Shown: positions 17,266 to 27,492 of the stretch, in pieces
Layout of the letters: each line of letters opens with the position of its first letter
Numbering within the stretch: position 1 is the first letter of the stretch
Assembly (NCBI GenBank): GCA_938042245.1
Contig: CALIRO010000040.1
Location: 62,001 to 126,000 of the forward strand
DNA: 64,000 nucleotides
Reading direction: 5' to 3'
From: an uncultured Thermoguttaceae bacterium
Lineage (GTDB): Bacteria; Planctomycetota; Planctomycetia; Pirellulales; Thermoguttaceae
Program-made: the position numbers and the translations under genes
The notes under the pieces: model-generated
The model's input: the letters and a program-made list of their open reading frames with translations, nothing else
Database searches by the model: none
Told to the model about the DNA's origin: nothing

Positions 17266-19524
17266 TCATACAGGTTTCGGTTCGGGATATTTAATTCGGG
17301 TATGGTAGATGGCAATGAGGGATTTGATGAGGCTGTCTTGAATGATGCGGAGTTCTCGAAGGGTCAGGTCACTTTCGTCGAACTGACCGTCTTCGAGGCG
17401 GCGCTCGGTAACTTGCTGGACCACATTTTGGAGCCGACCGGGGGTAGGATCGACGAGGCTTCGGCATGCCCCTTCGACCGCGTCGGCTAACATAAGGACA
17501 CAAGCCTCTTTCGTTTGGGGCTTTGGACCAGGATACCGGTAGGCGCTTTCATCTACCGAAGCGCCGTTTTTGCCGTTGGAATCGTTTTGGGTCTGCTCGG
17601 CGGCCCGGGCGTAGAAATATTCCACGCGGGTGGTGCCGTGGTGTTGGCAGATGAGGTCGATAATCGGCTCAGGCAGATGATGTTGGCGGGCTAGATCGGC
17701 CCCGTCTTTCACGTGGGCGATAATGACTAGGCTGCTTACCGCCGGCGCCAAGCTGGCGTGATGATCCTCATCGGGCGGTTGGTTTTCGGTAAAGTAGCCG
17801 GGATTGAGCATTTTGCCGATGTCGTGGAAATAGGCCCCGGCCCGTACCAGCAGGCCTCGGGCGCCGATGGCATTGGCGGCGGCCTCCGCCATTACTCCAA
17901 CAGTGATCGAATGATTATACGTACTGGGCGCCCGACGCACCAATTCCTGCAAGAGGGGATGCTGTGCGTCTGTTAGCTCCAACAAACTAATATCCGTCAA
18001 CACCCCAAACGCCTTTTCCACAAAAGGCAACAGGCCGCTCATCAAAAACCCAGCCCCCACCGCCCACACCCACGGAAACGCCGCTTTCCATAAAAGCGAT
18101 TCCCAAAGGGGCTGATTCTCCAAAGCCTGGACCACTACGCTGAGGGCGACAGCAACCAAGCCCGAAGTAAATCCAATAGAAATCGGTTTGCTTCTACTGC
18201 GGATCCGTCGTGTCTGGACAATGGCCGCCGCCGAGGCCCCCAGCCAAACCAACATTCCCCCAAACAGATCCCCCAGACCAAGCCCTACTACCAGACTGAC
18301 CAAGCCACACAAAAGCAAGGCCAATTCTGGTCCATACGCGATGGTAGCTACTTGGGCAAAAAGCAACATGGGCAAAAGTTCCGCCCCCCAGGGATCCACC
18401 GCTCCGAGTTGCATCAATACCACCGTGGCGACCAGCAAGGCCGTCAGCACGCTCAACCGACGGACATCTCTTAGTAAACCTCTTTTCTTATAGAACAAAT
18501 ATACTCCACAAACCACCAAAGCCCCAAACACCAGCAAACTGATGGCGCTGGCGCGCAGCAGCCGTTGCCCCCAGGACCGCTCGCGCAGAAAAGCTTCGTG
18601 TTCCAAGCGAAGCAGTCGGAGTTGCTGGGAGGAAATGGGTTGACCGGCCTTAGCCAGTGGAAGGCCCTCCCGCCAAAAGACTTCCAGAGGACCAGCTTGC
18701 TGGAGGGCTTCCTGTTGAGCTTGCTCGGTGGCAGAACGGTCCCACTGAAGCGTACTGCCCAACCGTTGCAGCCGCTCCCACAGCCACTGCTCCATCCACC
18801 TAGCCGCCTCCGGCGCCATGGACAACCGTGGTTCCATCTGGCGCTGGAGGGATTCCGGATTCTGAATCCAAACCTGGGCAATTTTGACCCGGCGTTTCTT
18901 TTCCGGCTGCCCCACCGGATACACGAGAATTTCGTTGGGATGGCCTTCCGGTTCTTTGGGAAGCGGATGAAGCGTTAGGCCTGTCGTTTCATAGGGGGCC
19001 AAGGTGTCGGCGAGAATTTTTTTCAGTTCCTCCGCGCCTGGCGTACCCAGCACAGCCAGCCGGAAGGCCTCGAAATATTTTGAGGCTCGGGCAGGATCCA
19101 GGGTGTTCCAAGAGGGAGTGAATATATGTTCCCTATATTGCCCTTCAACAGCCCCCTCCTCAATGGCCCGCACCAGCTCCTCCCAGTCCTGCCGAATCGC
19201 CGCCAGGCCAGACGGATCATGAACATAGACCCATGGTACCTGCCGAACCGTCCATTCCCGCCGCCGCTGAGTCTCCAAAGGATCCAGAAAACTCACCCGA
19301 GCCACTACCGTACGCGTAGGCACCTGCCCCAACCGAAACTCAAACGGCGGCGCCCAACCTTGAATCACCACACACAACAGCACCGCCAGCGCCAAGGCAA
19401 AGAGCACTCGGGTCCAAATCTGCCGACGACCCACCACCTCCATCAGCCGCCGCCAATGCGCCGGCGGGAGTTCCAACGCTGCCACCCGCTCTAACCGTGT
19501 GCGTCTGGATCCACTACTAAACAT
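17266..19524 (-). CDS. 7TM-HD family membrane protein (HDIG, YqfF/PgpH-like)
   Basis: Multiple TM helices; APSTYNHSITVGVMAEAAANAIGARGLLVRAGAYFHDIGKMLNPGYFTENQ. Confidence 0.92.
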   Translation of the reverse strand: MFSSGSRRTRLERVAALELPPAHWRRLMEVVGRRQIWTRVLFALALAVLLCVVIQGWAPPFEFRLGQVPTRTVVARVSFLDPLETQRRREWTVRQVPWVYVHDPSGLAAIRQDWEELVRAIEEGAVEGQYREHIFTPSWNTLDPARASKYFEAFRLAVLGTPGAEELKKILADTLAPYETTGLTLHPLPKEPEGHPNEILVYPVGQPEKKRRVKIAQVWIQNPESLQRQMEPRLSMAPEAARWMEQWLWERLQRLGSTLQWDRSATEQAQQEALQQAGPLEVFWREGLPLAKAGQPISSQQLRLLRLEHEAFLRERSWGQRLLRASAISLLVFGALVVCGVYLFYKKRGLLRDVRRLSVLTALLVATVVLMQLGAVDPWGAELLPMLLFAQVATIAYGPELALLLCGLVSLVVGLGLGDLFGGMLVWLGASAAAIVQTRRIRSRSKPISIGFTSGLVAVALSVVVQALENQPLWESLLWKAAFPWVWAVGAGFLMSGLLPFVEKAFGVLTDISLLELTDAQHPLLQELVRRAPSTYNHSITVGVMAEAAANAIGARGLLVRAGAYFHDIGKMLNPGYFTENQPPDEDHHASLAPAVSSLVIIAHVKDGADLARQHHLPEPIIDLICQHHGTTRVEYFYARAAEQTQNDSNGKNGASVDESAYRYPGPKPQTKEACVLMLADAVEGACRSLVDPTPGRLQNVVQQVTERRLEDGQFDESDLTLRELRIIQDSLIKSLIAIYHTRIKYPEPKPV

Positions 19525-19581
19525 AAAGCGTTGGGTAAACTACCCAAATCTTCCACCCCAAGCCACCTCAATCAACTCCCA

Positions 19582-20535
19582 TTATGCCTCCGCCGGCTTT
19601 TTGCCGGGTTCGGCATACGCATCCACAATCTCCTGTACTAACGGATGCCGCACAATGTCCTGCCCACCCAGTTGCACCACCGCAATGCCGTCGATCTCCT
19701 TCAGCCGCACAATCGCATCTACTAGTCCACTCCGGCTATGGGGCGGAAGATCAATTTGAGTAATATCGCCACAAATGACAATCTTTGAGCCCTGGCCCAT
19801 CCGAGTCAGAAACATCTTCATCTGCCCAATGGTCGTGTTTTGGGCCTCATCCAGAATCATAAAGGCATGGTTGAGCGTCCGGCCCCGCATGTAGGCCAAA
19901 GGTAATACCTCAATCAGCTCCTGCTCTTTATATCGCTGAATCAGATCGACGTCCATCATCTCCCGAAGGGCGTCAAACAGTGGCCGAAGATAGGGATGGA
20001 TCTTCGCTTCCAGATCTCCAGGCAAATACCCTAAGCTTTCGCCCGCTTCGACCGCTGGCCGAACCAGCACCAATTTCCGCACCGCACCTTCTTTCAGGGC
20101 AGCCACAGCCATAGCGACGGCCAAATAGGTTTTGCCCGTGCCCGCCGGTCCAATACAAAAGACAATCGAATGCCGCCGAATCGCCTCCAAATAGTGCGAT
20201 TGACCAGCCGACCGGGGCCGAACCATCCGGCCTCCAAAGACCTCCACCGGCCTGCTAAAAGCAGCAAAACTTTCCTTGCGCTGATAGCGATCCAGCACCC
20301 GATCCACATCTTCGGCCGAAAGCATCCCCCCACGCTCTATCTGAGATTGCAATTCCTCCAAAACCAGCGTGGCCGAAGTTACCGCCTCCTGACTGCCCCG
20401 CACATGAATCCGACCCTCCCGGGCCGATATGCTCACCCCTAACGCCCTCCGTATCTTCCGGAGATGTTGATCATACGTCCCAAACAACACTAACAGCGAC
20501 TTGGTATCACCCACCGCAATAATCGATTCGCTCAT
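19582..20535 (-). CDS. phoH: PhoH family ATPase
   Basis: FCIGPAGTGKTYLAVAMAVAALKEGAVRKLVLVRPAVEAGESLGYLPGDLEAKIHPYLRPLFDAL; FMILDEAQNTT. Confidence 0.95.
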   Translation of the reverse strand: MSESIIAVGDTKSLLVLFGTYDQHLRKIRRALGVSISAREGRIHVRGSQEAVTSATLVLEELQSQIERGGMLSAEDVDRVLDRYQRKESFAAFSRPVEVFGGRMVRPRSAGQSHYLEAIRRHSIVFCIGPAGTGKTYLAVAMAVAALKEGAVRKLVLVRPAVEAGESLGYLPGDLEAKIHPYLRPLFDALREMMDVDLIQRYKEQELIEVLPLAYMRGRTLNHAFMILDEAQNTTIGQMKMFLTRMGQGSKIVICGDITQIDLPPHSRSGLVDAIVRLKEIDGIAVVQLGGQDIVRHPLVQEIVDAYAEPGKKPAEA

Positions 20536-21226
20536 GCTACCCTAGACTACTCCCGCTGCAGAGAGCATCCGGCCCCAATCCTGCCGCCTCCTACCGGTTT
20601 TTTCGGGCTACTACCTATCTCCACCTGCCAACGTGCAGTTCCCAACTGCTACCGAGCAATTTCCCACTGCTATCTTGTCATTCCCGCACAAGCGGGAATC
20701 CCGTTTCCTGCTGGGAGGCAATATCCGTTTCTACTTCCTTCTCTGCCCCCACCTTCATTTGTTCCAAGAGCTCTGTTGACTTATCGAAGGGCTCTCTCCC
20801 AATCTTAGCAACCCCTGAAAAGGAATGCAGAATTATAACCAGAAAACCCTTTAAAAATATACTCCGAAAGAACTATAAAAAACCACCCATTTGGAGCATA
20901 CATCCATCTCCCTTCCTTCCCTCCAATAAAACTTCCCCTGTCGAGGTTTTCAATAGGGGTCTCCAAAAATCCTCTCCCGCTGCTAGGGATTGAAAAACTG
21001 CCTATCTATTGGTTTTATTCTTCCTAATTTACCTAAGTTCCCAAATTTCTCTTTTCCCCCTCCCCCTGCAGCAGGATTATCCAAAATACCTCCAAAACTC
21101 TCCAGCCAAACTTTCTACCCCAAAAGGGGTAAAAGACCTCACCAATTAGAGGGGTTCTTTCTCCCCCTATCCAAAGATTGTCTAAAAGCCCCTGATTTCG
21201 GAAAGGGCTAGAAGAGGGAAAGTGTG

Positions 21227-22291
21227 TTAAAGCTCCTCTTCGGCCAGGGCCAAACATTTTCGCATCGCCTCGGCCACCAAGGCCAAGGCCTTTTCCGGTG
21301 GCATTTGGCGCAATGGTCGATAGAACGGTTCGATCAGGGCTGGTCCGTCAAAGCCAATTTTCACTAAAGCCTGCAAAAAGCCCTTTAGATTGATCACGCC
21401 AGTGGCCAGGGGCAATTGTCGGACCGAATCGACTTGCTGGGCCACTGGCACGCCGGCCGGGGCGTCGTTCAGATGCACCAGGACCACCTCCTCGCCCCGA
21501 AGCTGCAGGATATCCTCCACCGTTTCGCCTGCGGTGTACCAGTGCCAACTATCCAAAAGAAGCCCCACAACCGGGTGGTTAATCTCGGCGATCAGCTCCT
21601 TCATTTCCCGCATGCTGTGGATGAAAGGGAACCGAGCGGCGGTCCAGGAGGTTTTCGGCCCCACATATTCCAAGCCTAAGCGGAGTCCGTGCTGGCCCAG
21701 GATGTCGGCCACTGCCCGAAGCCGACGCACATGGAGCCGAAAGTTCTCTAGATACGTCCGTTCCGGATGGCAGGGCCGTAGATACGTCCCCAGGCGCTCC
21801 ACCCCCGCCTGTTGGAGTGCCCGGGCATATTCCGGCAGGGCTTTGAGGTCTGCGGCAAATTGCTCCTCCGAGTCCCGGAACTGCACTGGCAGATTGGCCG
21901 CCGACCAGTAAACCCCGGCCTGCTGAAGCTGCTGACGCAGCTCGGCCAACTGGAGCTCGGACAAGCGGCGGAGGTAATCCGGCAATGGTTCAACGGCCTC
22001 GAAGCCGAACTGCTTGGCATACTGGATGGCTTGCTGTTGATCAGCCGGGATGCCCAAAGCCGAGCAGTGCAATGCAGAGCGGAACCGGCGTTTAGGCCTG
22101 CTGGTGTCTGCCGAGCCTTTTTCTGGCGGAAGCCCTTGGATGCGGGGCGGCCTGGCAGCTTCCGCCCCCAGAAGGGGCAGCCGGCCAGCCACTCCAGCGG
22201 TTATCCCAGCCCAAACATGCTTCAGCCAACGTCGTCGATCCCACCAGAACATCCCAGGCGCCTTTCGGAATGATCGGCGTTGAATACGCAC
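21227..22291 (-). CDS. Sugar phosphate isomerase/epimerase-like TIM-barrel protein
   Basis: LRLGLEYVGPKTSW…EINHPVVGLLLDSWHWYTAGETVEDILQLRGEEVVLVHLNDAP. Confidence 0.85.
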   Translation of the reverse strand: MRIQRRSFRKAPGMFWWDRRRWLKHVWAGITAGVAGRLPLLGAEAARPPRIQGLPPEKGSADTSRPKRRFRSALHCSALGIPADQQQAIQYAKQFGFEAVEPLPDYLRRLSELQLAELRQQLQQAGVYWSAANLPVQFRDSEEQFAADLKALPEYARALQQAGVERLGTYLRPCHPERTYLENFRLHVRRLRAVADILGQHGLRLGLEYVGPKTSWTAARFPFIHSMREMKELIAEINHPVVGLLLDSWHWYTAGETVEDILQLRGEEVVLVHLNDAPAGVPVAQQVDSVRQLPLATGVINLKGFLQALVKIGFDGPALIEPFYRPLRQMPPEKALALVAEAMRKCLALAEEEL

Positions 22292-22350
22292 AGTTCGGCC
22301 GGACCGTCCAGACCGAGGAGAACCACCGTCTATGCCCCTACGTGCTAGGA

Positions 22351-24522
22351 TTATGGCGGGAGAGTGAACTGTTTTACCACAGTTTTGCTTTTCCCTTGGT
22401 GTTGGACTTCAATGCGCAGTTGTCCGGCGGGCCGAAGGGGGCTGGGCCGGGCGATGAACCGACCGTCCAGACCGAGTTCCACCCGGTGGCCGTTAACCTT
22501 GACTTCCGCCCCCGCTTCGGTAAGTCCCAGCACTTCTAGGGCAATCGGCTCCCCATAGAGGGTGCTGCCAGCCGGCGGCTCCACCTGGAGCAAAAGAAGC
22601 GGCGGGCTGTCCAAGGCAAGGATTTCGTCGGCCACCTGGGAACGAACCGCCATGATACGAGCCGGCTCCCGCTCCCATTGGGTAATGGCCGGCGCCACCT
22701 GCCGAGCCAGTTCCATGGCAGTGCGTTCCGGTTCCAGCCAGTGGGCTTTTTGGCCCAGTTGCTCCCGAAGTTTGGCTGTTTTGGCGGTTAAAAGCCAGAG
22801 GTATTCAAAATCTTCCAAGCTTTCCCGCTGGATTTCCCACCGGAGGCTGTTCAGCGGGCCTTCGGGGCCGGGATAGACCACATGCGTATCGCCGGGCGGG
22901 AGTCGATCGCTGGGCGGCCCGAATGGATCTTCGCCCCAAAAGTTCCAGCCCCAGTGTAAGTAGCCTGCCAACCGCTCGGTAAAGTTGATCCAATGCAGCA
23001 CCCGCACCGCCGTTAACGGATAGTCTAGGAATCGGTTCGGATAATGGCTGCCGTGGGGGTTGCAGCAGATGTAATACCAAAGTTCCGCTTGTGGGCGATG
23101 GCGTTCGTAGGCGCTGCGCCACCGCTCAAAATGGCTAAGCTGCGGTACCCAGACCTCCAGAAATCCGGAGCAGTCGATGGTTTCGATGGCTTCGATGCGG
23201 CGGAGGCGGGGGGCTGACTGATGAACAAAAGCCGATGCTTCCCGCCAACTGGCTAGGTTCGTCAGGATCGGCTCGTCGGCCACATGGATCATGCTTTTTT
23301 CCAGCCAACCCCGCTCGGCCAAGTGCTTTTCCAGGGCGGCCAGCAAAGGCCGGAGGCCCTCCTGGGGTTCCAGGGTGATCCGTTTGCCGGTTTTGCGATC
23401 CAGGGCGCTCAGTCGGCTAAGGACCACCGGACTTCCCCAGCCTTTTTCGCCGTGGCCGACATGGCTGATCTCCAGTCGGCCCGCTACGCCGGCCTTCTCA
23501 AATAACTCCACCAATCGGTCGAAGCGGGAAAAATCGAAACTTAATTGCCCATTCTCTTCCCGGACCACTTCAATGAGCGTCCAGGGCACTAGGACCACAT
23601 TCTGTCGGTGCTCGGCCATGTTTTGGGCATAGAGGGCCAAGACCTTCCAAAATCCATCAGACCACATTTCCACCTGATGGACCTTGGCAATCTGATGCAT
23701 GTTAAACCAATTGGTAACCCAGAGGTGGCGCTGGTCGGGAAGGGTGAATGGATCAACCCGAAGTTGGATCGGCACTACCGCTCGCTGCTGCCCGGCTACC
23801 ACAGTAACCTGACCCTGATACAGGCCGGGTTTAGCGTCTTTGGGTACATACAGAGTGATCCAGACCGGCTGGGTGTGGTGGGCGGGGAGGTCCTTCGTTC
23901 GGTCGGCAAGCAGCGGATCGGGTACTTCGAACGGGGCTTTGCGAATTTGAAGCCTCTCGGCATGGGGGGTGTTTTTCGGAATAGGAATATAGCCGACAAA
24001 GTTCCACTGGAGGTGTTGGGCCTCGATGGTGCTTTGGCCGTCTTCGTGCCGAAGCGGCCCCAGCTCTACCTGCACCCCTTGCAAAGGTTTGGAGGAACGA
24101 ATAGCAATTTGGGCCGGTTCGTATTCATTGCGGGCAGCCCGAAGCTGAATTGCACCTGTTGCCGGAACCACTGCTTGATCTGGCGAACCTACCTTCGCCG
24201 ATTGCTCCGGTTGGCCCTGCTGGCCGAGTTGGTTCGGTGGGTTAGCCTGTCCCGTTTGCCCGGGTTTGTTCGCCTCTTCGGCTTTCGCTGGCGCCGGCGG
24301 CGGCAAGGTGTCCCGAAATACTTTCGTATGCGGATCCAGCACCCAAACCCATACGTCTTGCCCCCAGGCTGACGAAAGTAAAACCGCCCCGACCACTCCT
24401 ACTCCCCAAACCCGCCAAAAGAGAGCCATTGGTAAAAGATGTCGAACGGCGTCCAAAAGACCACCAAACAACCAGAATGAGCAGAACATCCACCCATTGG
24501 ATTTACATGATCGCATTTTCAT
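22351..24522 (-). CDS. DUF4091 / glycoside-hydrolase-like secreted protein
   Basis: LNSLRWEIQRESLEDFEYLWLL (DUF4091-like motif); N-terminal Gln/Pro-rich linker. Confidence 0.8.
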   Translation of the reverse strand: MKMRSCKSNGWMFCSFWLFGGLLDAVRHLLPMALFWRVWGVGVVGAVLLSSAWGQDVWVWVLDPHTKVFRDTLPPPAPAKAEEANKPGQTGQANPPNQLGQQGQPEQSAKVGSPDQAVVPATGAIQLRAARNEYEPAQIAIRSSKPLQGVQVELGPLRHEDGQSTIEAQHLQWNFVGYIPIPKNTPHAERLQIRKAPFEVPDPLLADRTKDLPAHHTQPVWITLYVPKDAKPGLYQGQVTVVAGQQRAVVPIQLRVDPFTLPDQRHLWVTNWFNMHQIAKVHQVEMWSDGFWKVLALYAQNMAEHRQNVVLVPWTLIEVVREENGQLSFDFSRFDRLVELFEKAGVAGRLEISHVGHGEKGWGSPVVLSRLSALDRKTGKRITLEPQEGLRPLLAALEKHLAERGWLEKSMIHVADEPILTNLASWREASAFVHQSAPRLRRIEAIETIDCSGFLEVWVPQLSHFERWRSAYERHRPQAELWYYICCNPHGSHYPNRFLDYPLTAVRVLHWINFTERLAGYLHWGWNFWGEDPFGPPSDRLPPGDTHVVYPGPEGPLNSLRWEIQRESLEDFEYLWLLTAKTAKLREQLGQKAHWLEPERTAMELARQVAPAITQWEREPARIMAVRSQVADEILALDSPPLLLLQVEPPAGSTLYGEPIALEVLGLTEAGAEVKVNGHRVELGLDGRFIARPSPLRPAGQLRIEVQHQGKSKTVVKQFTLPP

Positions 24523-24941
24523 ACCAGGCCTCCTTAAGGGAGAGAGAACCTAGGGGAAGACCTTTCTGAAGCGGGAACCATCCAAAGGTAGGCTAACCTA
24601 GCCCATCCGGGCAACCATCGCTGGGAAGACACTTCTCGTGATGGACACCATCAGGGAGGTGTTCCCATAGTTTACCCCAATCCCAGGCGGAAAGCCATCA
24701 ACCGGAATTTCAGAGAAAACACTTCGGGCCGTGGAGGAAATCGCCTTTTCGACCGGCGCCCCAATCCTGGCTGCTTCTTTCCACCAAATGGTTGCCATGG
24801 AGTTTCACACAAAGCACACCAAGCTCACAAAGGCGAAGGAAAAAATCTTTGTGCTCTTTGCGCGCTTGGGGTCCACTGGCTTGCCTCCAAAGTCGTGCGG
24901 AGAGGAGGGACAAAGAGAGAAAGTAGACTAAGGAACTATTT

Positions 24942-27230
24942 TTACACTAATCCCCACCGTTTTCGCAGATACCATTCTACGCCCAGAAGGCCCACAAATA
25001 GCATGAACACGGGCCAGGTATCCCAGAGGGGCTGTTTGCGCACCTGTTCGACTTGCAAGGTGCTGGTTTGGCGCAACAGTTTCTCTAGCAGGCTGGGGAA
25101 TTGTTCGGGCGGCAGAGCTTGGCCTCCGGTCATAGCTGCTATGGTTTCCATGGTGCCGATGTCGGCTGGGGCCAGATCCAGTTCCAGGTCCTGCTCATAG
25201 ACCAAAAACCGGGCGGTGGTGGTAAGCTCTTGGCCGTCGGGCAATTGGGCCGTTGCCCGCAGGGTGTAATCGCCCGGCTCTTCTGTTTGCAAGAAGGCGC
25301 CTTGCCAAGCTGTTTCGCCAGAGACCAAGGGGACCTGTTCGGAGTGGCCGTTCGGTAGCAGCAGGTCAGCCCGGAACTGAGCGTGCCGGATCGGTTGGCC
25401 TGCTGGGTCATTGACGCCGAGTTGAAATTCCACTCGGTCGCCTGGGGCAAACCGGCGCTGGGGCAGCTTAATCCAGAGGTCGGATTGGGCGGCCTCGTCG
25501 GCCTGGGCTAGCCACAATATCACCTGCCGCCAAAATCGCTTATGTTCCGCTTGGAAACCGCGCATCCACCATCGCCAGGTGCTATCGCCGGCAAAGGCCA
25601 GGACCCGGCCTCCGCCAAACGCATGGGCCACCAGGATCGGATGGTTGGCCTCATCGGTTGCCCAGACCAGGGCACCAGGGGCCGGGCTGCCAAGGCGGTT
25701 GATACCTTCCAACGGCGGCAGCTGAAACCAGAGTCGGCGATTGTCTTCCGGATCGGCGGCCAATCGCATCGGCGAAGCCCGCTGGCCAACCGGAGTAGGC
25801 AGCATCCGAATCGGCCCCGGTAGATGCATATCTTCCCGGATCTTCTCCTCGAACCGTTGCCGAGCAAATCGGTCCATGATGATGGGCAGCAGCTTGGCCA
25901 AGGGCGTCTGGTCGTAGCCCCCCGGCGCAAAACTATGAAATCCGCCTAGCATCAAAAGTCCCGCTCGCTGGGAGACGGCCTCGGCCAACTGAGCCAGCTC
26001 TTCCGGCCGAAACACCCCCGAATCCAGATCCCCCAGAATATAGACATCATATTTGCCGGGCCGGAACGCGTCGGCTAAATCCAAGTTAGCTGGGCGAACA
26101 AAGGCGGCCGTAGACCCCCGCTCGATGGCCCCCTTAGGATCCCGCACAATCCGATAAAAGTCCATCTGTACATTTGATGCTTCCTGTAAAGCCTGGAGAA
26201 TAAATCGGCTTTCGACCCGTATCTGCCCCTCCAGATACAAGACGTTAATCCCCCCTTTGAGGACCTGCACAAAGGTAGCCATTTCATTATTGGTGGTAAT
26301 CAGTTCCCCAGGCTGCGGCTCCACCCGGACCATCAATTTATAATCGCCCGGCGTTTCCGGGACATACACTAATTCCAGCGGAATTCGCTGGCCGGGTGCC
26401 TGAACTTCCACTTCTTTTCGTGCCACCTCTTCGAGTTGGCCCGAGAGGGTTTCAAAAAGCATCTGGACCACCAGGGTCTTATTGACATAGCCGTATGCTT
26501 CTAGCTCCGCAGCAACGCTCAGCTCATTTTTGACAAAAACGGTCGGATTGCACCGAAGGGAAGAGAGCCGAACATCCTGTGCCTGGCCTAGTCCCCGAGA
26601 TTGGCCGATCGGAAACGTATAAAGCGGGATGCCTTGGCTCTTGAGCCGAGCCGCTGCCGTTTGCACCGGCAGGTCCCGAGGCGGACGGGCCTGTTGAACC
26701 CCATCGCTCAACAGCAGGACCGCTACAATGCGTTTTCCCGCCTCGTGCTGCAAGAGGCTGTCCAAGGCCGCCCCCAGGGCAGTTTGATTCCCGTCGGGTG
26801 TGCCCGGCACCACCACTTCTCCGTCCAAGACCTGCAGCGGCTGCAACTGGGCGTCAAAAGCGTATGCTTTTAGTTCAAACTGTTCGGCCAGGCTGCGAAG
26901 GGAACCTTTGGCCTCAGCCAACGTCTGCTGGAGGATCTGGTAGCGGGTTTGCCCCCCAATGCCGTCCGGAATCGACATGCTTCGGGACTTGTCGGCCAGG
27001 AGCACTACCGTAGCCTGCTGGGGTTTCAGCTGGGTATAAACCAAGGTAGGCCGAAGCCATGCGAAAACCAAAAGTCCAAAACTGCCCAACCGAAGCCCAA
27101 ACAAGAGCCAACGGCGTTGGCCGGCGGTTTTGCTCCGAGGCGGCCCCCAAGGCAATAAGGCTAACAGCCCCAGCACCAGGGCTGCTAACCCTAACCAACC
27201 TCCTACGGGCTCCCAGGTTAAACGGACCAT
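24942..27230 (-). CDS. Membrane-anchored VWA / glutamine-amidotransferase-like protein
   Basis: TM leader; VVLLADKSRSMSIPDG (MIDAS DxSxS); YDVYILGDLDSGVF…AGLLMLGGFHSFAPGGYDQTPLAKLLPI. Confidence 0.85.
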   Translation of the reverse strand: MVRLTWEPVGGWLGLAALVLGLLALLPWGPPRSKTAGQRRWLLFGLRLGSFGLLVFAWLRPTLVYTQLKPQQATVVLLADKSRSMSIPDGIGGQTRYQILQQTLAEAKGSLRSLAEQFELKAYAFDAQLQPLQVLDGEVVVPGTPDGNQTALGAALDSLLQHEAGKRIVAVLLLSDGVQQARPPRDLPVQTAAARLKSQGIPLYTFPIGQSRGLGQAQDVRLSSLRCNPTVFVKNELSVAAELEAYGYVNKTLVVQMLFETLSGQLEEVARKEVEVQAPGQRIPLELVYVPETPGDYKLMVRVEPQPGELITTNNEMATFVQVLKGGINVLYLEGQIRVESRFILQALQEASNVQMDFYRIVRDPKGAIERGSTAAFVRPANLDLADAFRPGKYDVYILGDLDSGVFRPEELAQLAEAVSQRAGLLMLGGFHSFAPGGYDQTPLAKLLPIIMDRFARQRFEEKIREDMHLPGPIRMLPTPVGQRASPMRLAADPEDNRRLWFQLPPLEGINRLGSPAPGALVWATDEANHPILVAHAFGGGRVLAFAGDSTWRWWMRGFQAEHKRFWRQVILWLAQADEAAQSDLWIKLPQRRFAPGDRVEFQLGVNDPAGQPIRHAQFRADLLLPNGHSEQVPLVSGETAWQGAFLQTEEPGDYTLRATAQLPDGQELTTTARFLVYEQDLELDLAPADIGTMETIAAMTGGQALPPEQFPSLLEKLLRQTSTLQVEQVRKQPLWDTWPVFMLFVGLLGVEWYLRKRWGLV

Positions 27231-27492
27231 ATGAACACGCTATCCTTCCCTAATCTTCCAGCCAAACCCACCTTCCACTCATGCCGCCAGAAGCCCATCT
27301 ACCGCTTTTGGCTGTCCCCTTAGAAACCAAACACCCCGTCTTGGAACCGAATCGTTCCGATAGAAAGATTTTTGTATATCTATACAAACTCCATCCCCAA
27401 CGGCATCCCTCCGCCGCCGACAACGACCAAAACGAATCGATCCTCGTCTCGCCAGACGATGGGCCAAAGGACGATTGTTTCCCATGGTTGGA

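Noticed and set aside
20935-20996. CRISPR-repeat-like ends (GAGGTTTTCAATAGGGG; TAGGGATTGAAAAACTGCC, the latter echoed at 63433)
   Set aside because: No regularly spaced repeats or unique spacers and no cas genes; a 15-mer match in 64 kb is within chance expectation
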